From Tenrec ecaudatus (Eukaryota; Chordata; Mammalia; Afrosoricida; Tenrecidae): DNA of 64,000 bases. Where the stretch lies: NCBI RefSeq assembly GCF_050624435.1, contig NC_134538.1, positions 124,106,937 through 124,170,936 of the forward strand. Direction: 5' to 3'. Under the pieces are notes generated by a model. That model was not told the DNA's origin. It ran no database searches and saw nothing but the letters and a program-made list of their open reading frames with translations. Of this stretch, positions 59,257 through 64,000 are shown piece after piece (within the stretch, counting starts at the first letter, position 1; each line of letters begins with the position of its first letter). Made by a program: the position numbers and the translations under genes.

Positions 59257-59672
59257 GTTTATCCTCTGTTATCAGCAGCCAATCAACTGCAAGGGAGTGT
59301 CCTCAGCTGCTTCTCCAGAGCTGCATCCTACATCTGGTTTGTCATCTGACCTCCAGTCCTTTGGATGGGAGCCTCCTGTTGCCTGCTGCTCCTGGGACTC
59401 TAGCAGCCTGTCGTTGGACATTTCAACCTTGCTTTCCACCCTCTCAGCCATCGGAATCTTGCTGTCTGACCTGCCGGCCCATCGTGGAAGGACCTTCAGG
59501 AAATTCGTTAACCCACCGAAGTGAGTTGGATTGAGCTTTCTGTACCGTTGCTTGGACTAATTGGCTGTTCTGGTCCTCTTTGCTATATAACTTATCCTGT
59601 TCTGTTTCCACTGTCACAAGTGTCGTGGTTTTGCTGGTCTAGAGAACGCTGCCTAACACAGGAGCCCACTGA
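59257..59672 (+). repeat. LTR-like repeat copy 3, unit C
   Basis: As 18516-18931. Confidence 0.45.
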
Positions 59673-59855
59673 AATTCAACAAGTCATTGTGCATGGAGGA
59701 GAGTCTTTCTAGTGACTCTCTCCCTGTCCTGAAAGTAAAGAAATCTTAGAATTTCCTCTTTTCATGCCCAGCTTATTGTGCTGTCCGCCATTTCCCTATA
59801 AATGGTCCCCACAACAGTGGGCACTGGCTTTCATCAGTGGTCCAGTGGAATGCAA

Positions 59856-60031
59856 GGACCCGTGGTCGTACAACACAGGCACTTGGCTGCTCACTGAATG
59901 GGTGGGAGTTCAAACCCACCCATTGGCTCCACTGGAACAAAGATCTGCTCATCTGCTTCTGTTCAAATTGCTGTAAATGGTTTTCTTGAAGGGGAATCCA
60001 CCAGGGTGACTTGAGCTGGTGACGCTTGCAC
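59856..60031 (+). mobile_element. AfroSINE-like SINE, unit C
   Basis: As 19115-19290. Confidence 0.7.
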
Positions 60032-60070
60032 CAGTGGAGCTTCTGGGTCTTGATTTGGGTACGGGGTAGG

Positions 60071-60180
60071 GCAGGACTCAAGATGGCAAACAGATACAAA
60101 AATTTCTCATGAATGGAACTTTGAATGTGAGGAGTGTGAATGTAGGAAAATTAAGAATGGTGAACAATGAAATGGATGCA
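60071..60180 (+). mobile_element. BovB left half, unit C
   Basis: As 19330-19439; continues at 63957. Confidence 0.75.
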
Positions 60181-60313
60181 TATGAGGAGGTGCCCCACCA
60201 CCCCCAAATGCAATGTTTTTCAAAGCTTTCTATTTAAATGTTTTTATACAACCTTATCACTTTCAAAGTACTCTCCATTTCCCTTAAGACATTTGTCAGA
60301 TCCGCGATTCCAC
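60181..60313 (-). mobile_element. Mariner 3' end, unit C
   Basis: As 19440-19572. Confidence 0.75.
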
Positions 60314-62681
60314 TTTTTTTTATTTGGGGGCTCTTACAACTCTGATAACAATCTATACATCAATTGTATCGAGCACACTTGTACATATGTTGCCATCATT
60401 CCAAAGATTTTCTTTCTACTTGAGCCCTTGTTATCATCTCCTCTTTTCCCCTCGCCTGCCCTCACCTTCACCTCGTGAACCCTTGATAAATTATAAATTA
60501 TTTTTATATTCATATTATACACCATCTGCTATCTCCCTTCACCCACATTTCTATTGTTCGTCCCCCGGGGTAGGGTTTATTTATATGTCGATTATTGGGA
60601 TTGGTTCCCCCTTCTGCTCCCATCTTCTCCCTCCCCTCGTGGTATTGCACCGTCCATTATTGTTCCTGAGGGATTTATCTGTCCTGGATTCTGTGTGTCT
60701 AGAGCTCTTACCTTTGCCAGTGCGCATGCTCTGGTCTAGCCAGATTTCTTTGTAAGATAGAACTGGGGTCAGAATAGTGGGGTGGGGAGAAGGCATTAAA
60801 GAACTAGAGGAATGTGGTGAGTTTCATCAGTGCTGTAAGGCGCCCTGACTGGCTCGTCCCTTCTTGTGACCCTATGTGAGGGGATGTCCAGTTGTCTAGA
60901 GATGGGCTTTGGTTCTCCAGTCTGATCCTCCTCATTCCCATCAAAACACTTGGTTATTTGGGGTCTGCTGATGCCCGTTACTTGGTCCTATCAACACCTC
61001 ATGATCACACAGGCTGCTATGCTTCTTCCATGTGGGCTTTGTTCTTTCTGTGGTAGAAGGCCGCTTGTTTAATTTCAACCTCTTCAGACCCCGCACGCTA
61101 TATCTTCTAATACCCGGCGTCATCAGCTTTCTTCACCACATTAGCTAATGCGCCATTTTCTCTCCTGCGATCTTGTCAGGAAATTGAGCATCATAGGATG
61201 CCAGGTTATTAGAACAAAGTGTCGTGTTGATGGAGGATATGAGTACAGGCCGATGTCTGCCGGCTATCTTTATACTTAATCTATAAATATATGTACATAG
61301 ACCTATATCCCTAGCCTTATGTATTCATATATTTATATACGTACATGACATTATTTATACCTCTATCAATATCTTTTGCCTCCTAGTTTTTCCTTCTGTT
61401 TCCTTTAACATCCCCCCTGGACCACTAGCATGTTCTGCCATCAATTGGCTCTCTGGACCTCCTCTCGGCTACATTGCACTTGATTGAAGCCCACCAGGCA
61501 GTCTTTGCCCTCCTTACCATCAATTTTAGATCCCTTGTTGTTCCCTTGTGCCGGGGTTTTTTGACTTCCCATCCCTATCCTCCGCCCACTCTTCAACTCC
61601 CTCCCCCACCCACAACCTTGGGATTCATTGTTTTTTCCTCCAGAGTGTTTATCATGACCGTCCTGTATAGATAGGCATGGGAAAGAAAAGAAAGAGGGAG
61701 GAGTAAAGCCTATGGAGAGTTCGAGGTCTGTCTGCTGACCCTTATGCATAGTTTCTGCTTGGGTCTGATGCGGTGTAAGGTCTGCCCCCCGAGTCCAAAG
61801 TCTATTTTCAGAATTCTCGGGAACTTGGTTGCTCTGCTCCCCTTGCTGCTCTGTTGTGCTCCCTTAAGGTTACTCGCTGGGGTGAGGGGTTCAGACTGGG
61901 CACAATTCCCCTACTGTGTCTCTGGTACTGCCCCCCCTTGGCTCTGTGGGTCAGTAAGGGCATGCTGTGACTTGTGGGGGAGCCAACACTATGGTCCTCT
62001 CTGTACATTGGCTACTCCAAGTGGGAACATCATCCTCAAAGCTTGATGGGTCAGGATGCTGTCCACTCTCTCTCATTCTCTCCCTTTTTCCTTCTTTGTT
62101 TGCTCCAGCGTGGTCTGGTAAGACCTGCCATTCTCCCCGGGCTTTATCTTAAGTGCATTCTCCTGGAGAGAGGGTTTGGCATAGCTGGAAAAGGGGTTGG
62201 CCTGGCCAACCAGACCTCTCTGCTCGTTCACTGCTTCGTGCCAGTATGCTGCCCTCAAGGCCTGGTACAGCAGGTTGAGGTCTGCTCCCTCTCGCCATCC
62301 CTTTCCTGTGGAGACATTAACGAGTACCCTCCCCTGTGGATTAGTGCCTGGTTCCCCCCTCTCCCCCCTGCCTTCATCTTTCCTCCCTTGTTTTCTCTTG
62401 TCCCACCCGCCCTACTTTTTCCCTTCTGTGTGTTGGCAAGTTGGGTGCATCATTGGGCTTGGTCTGTCCCATGCCTATGTGCCTGTCTCTCAACCTGTAA
62501 ATTATGGAATAAACTTTTTCTTCTGGTCCCACTGTGTTTTTTGGATCTACCTCAGTGGACTCGTCTTGCACTTGTCCTTCTGTTCTTGGCTAACTTCTCT
62601 TAGCATAATTTCCTCCATCTTTTCCCAGGAGACAGTGTCTTTTGTGTCTCCATCCCTGTTTTTTAGTGATGAGTAGTCTTC

Positions 62682-62734
<53 letters not shown>

Positions 62735-63010
62735 CCAGAGTTACCCCATCCACTGTCTCTCGATAGATTTCAGTTGTTTCCAGACCTTTGTCAGTGTGAA
62801 TGGTGCCGAAAGGAACACTGGAGCACTGATGACTGGACACAGTCTATTTATTACTTATTCTGGGTATATGTCCAATAAAGGGATTGCTGGTTTTAAAGGT
62901 GCATGGGGCAGGAGAGGTATGCTGTTTTTGCCCCCAAAAGATGGCATACGGAGATGCCTGCGTGAGCACGTGCTGTGTCCCTGTGGAAGAAACATTCCCC
63001 TGTCTCCCAC
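60314..63010 (-). mobile_element. 5'-truncated L1 in the mariner (C/D boundary)
   Basis: As 39915-42594, with a longer GT tract. Shares the gattgaagcccacc variant with unit A (61484) but otherwise follows C. Confidence 0.87.
62684..62734. repeat. (GT)25 microsatellite, unit D
   Basis: Longest version of this tract, with one TA interruption. Confidence 0.95.
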
Positions 63011-63956
63011 TAATCAGGTCTTTTTTGTGACACCATATTACACAATCTTTTCAGAACCTCTAAGTAGAAAGCTTGATTAGCAGTCTGACCTGGTAGAAAG
63101 AAGTCCAAATGCACTGTGCCCCTCACATCAGAAAAACAAATGATGGCAACATATGTACAAGTGTGCTTAATATCATTGAATAGTGGGTTGTTATAAGATT
63201 TGTCAGAGACCCCGCCCATAAAATGATAAATAAAAATTAAGGATCCAAGGAAATCATAAATATAAATAACTAGATTTATTATGGTAAAAAATAAAATATA
63301 AATGAGAATCATCTTGGTCTTTGATTTCTCTTGATGAGCATTTTTGGGATGAGGTGATGTTGGCTTCTTCCACTGACTTGATTGATGTTGGCTTTCTGGG
63401 TCATGAGGATAGCACCACGTCTCACCTCTAATGACCTGGGGGGAAAGTCTGGGTCACTTCGGAACTGTTCTTTCAAAGCATGGCACGTTTCTACTGCACA
63501 CTTTTCCTCAGTCAGTCACAACTGAGGAACACATTTTGTAGTGACCCTTCTCATTCCCAAATCTTCCGTTAAAGTTCACTGAACCAAGCACCGCTCTCCT
63601 CCAAACAACATCCCATCTTCAGTGGTCTGTCATCCGTCTCAAGCACAAGTGCATGACTGTTGTCAGCAATTTCGTGAGTTCAGTGAGTTGACGGATGACC
63701 AGAATAAGTTCTGCCATCCATCGTCATTTCACTTTACTGAAACGAAAAAACCACTCCTGCGCTTGAGTTTCTGAAACAGTTCCTGGTGACCAGAGAGAAC
63801 CTTCCCAAGCAACACCACTGGTAGCACTAACTCAGAGCGAGTCGCTCAATGCTCACCTGGCAGGAACAAGGCACACTAGGAAAGCTCTACTCGCCCAGCA
63901 CCATTCCGGTGGTTGTTTTTTTGTTTTTTGTTTTTTTTTTTTATTACTCCCTCATA
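63011..63956 (-). mobile_element. Mariner N-terminal part, unit D
   Basis: As 1905-2838; TA target at 63955-63956. Confidence 0.75.
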
Positions 63957-64000
63957 TGCATCAATACCTTAGATTAGTGAGCTGAAATGGACTGACATTG
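63957..64000 (+). mobile_element. BovB endonuclease fragment, unit D (cut by window end)
   Basis: First 44 bp of the right half (ISELKWTDI block). Confidence 0.7.

Larger units (their letters stand above)
40687..61085 (+). repeat. Tandem unit C
   Basis: The most diverged full unit over the RBBP6 tail and BovB sections (about 1-1.7% from A and B by eye). It has a 16-bp insertion near 51818 and an A-rich tract longer by about 40 bp. Its first 2.9 kb is nearly identical to unit D. Confidence 0.97.
61086..64000 (+). repeat. Tandem unit D (partial)
   Basis: Fourth copy, cut by the window end just after its BovB fragment begins. An RBBP6 ORF is expected about 400-500 bp beyond the window edge. 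Confidence 0.95.

Noticed and set aside
1-64000. CRISPR array, prokaryotic operon, phage or plasmid
   Set aside because: No short spaced repeats, ribosome binding sites or dense coding; the repeats and retrocopies are mammalian.
1-64000. Array as a pure assembly artefact
   Set aside because: Units carry private substitutions, indels and microsatellite lengths. Near-identical stretches still deserve a raw-read check.

Overview
The window is mammalian nuclear DNA, most likely from an afrotherian, with a tenrec or golden mole as best guess. It contains BovB/RTE LINE fragments, an AfroSINE-like tRNA-derived SINE, an L1 whose roughly 2.2-kb 3' UTR matches what I recall of tenrec-type L1s, a mariner, and decayed class II endogenous retrovirus pieces. 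There are no prokaryotic features. Almost all of the sequence is repeat-derived.

The window is a head-to-tail array of one ~20.35-kb unit. Phased on position 1, the copies are A (1-20344), B (20345-40686), C (40687-61085) and D (61086-64000, partial). Each full unit reads: a minus-strand L1 inserted in a minus-strand mariner, itself inserted in a plus-strand BovB fragment; an LTR-like piece; an intronless RBBP6 retrocopy of about 6.1 kb; a minus-strand BovB 3' half; about 3.4 kb of old unassigned repeats; then a 2.16-kb module present twice. Each module holds an antisense class II ERV pol remnant, a METTL7A-like retropseudogene, a BovB endonuclease fragment and an LTR-like piece. The unit closes with an AfroSINE-like copy and the left half of the interrupted BovB.

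The main feature is the RBBP6 retrocopy. Its 3' two thirds is full of stops, frameshifts and insertions. Its first 1.38 kb keeps a 459-codon reading frame with a DWNN domain, CCHC zinc knuckle, complete RING cysteine set and a short arginine/serine tail. An in-frame internal deletion of about 330 codons brings the tail close to the RING. This layout resembles the short Mpe1-type form of the family. The protein is identical in all three units.

Unit C differs from A and B by about 1-1.7% on both sides of the ORF by eye. Even so, a 2013-bp block over the ORF (43916-45928) shows no difference from A. That points to local gene conversion, selection or both, and is the strongest lead here. A good 5' splice site and a good 3' splice site lie just upstream of the conserved ATG and could supply a captured 5' exon.

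Sequence relationships between copies change along the unit. A and B are nearly identical over the RBBP6 region, while C and D are nearly identical over the L1 region, as expected from unequal exchange and conversion. Apart from the RBBP6 ORF I see no convincing protein gene. Identities are by eye and family matches are from memory.
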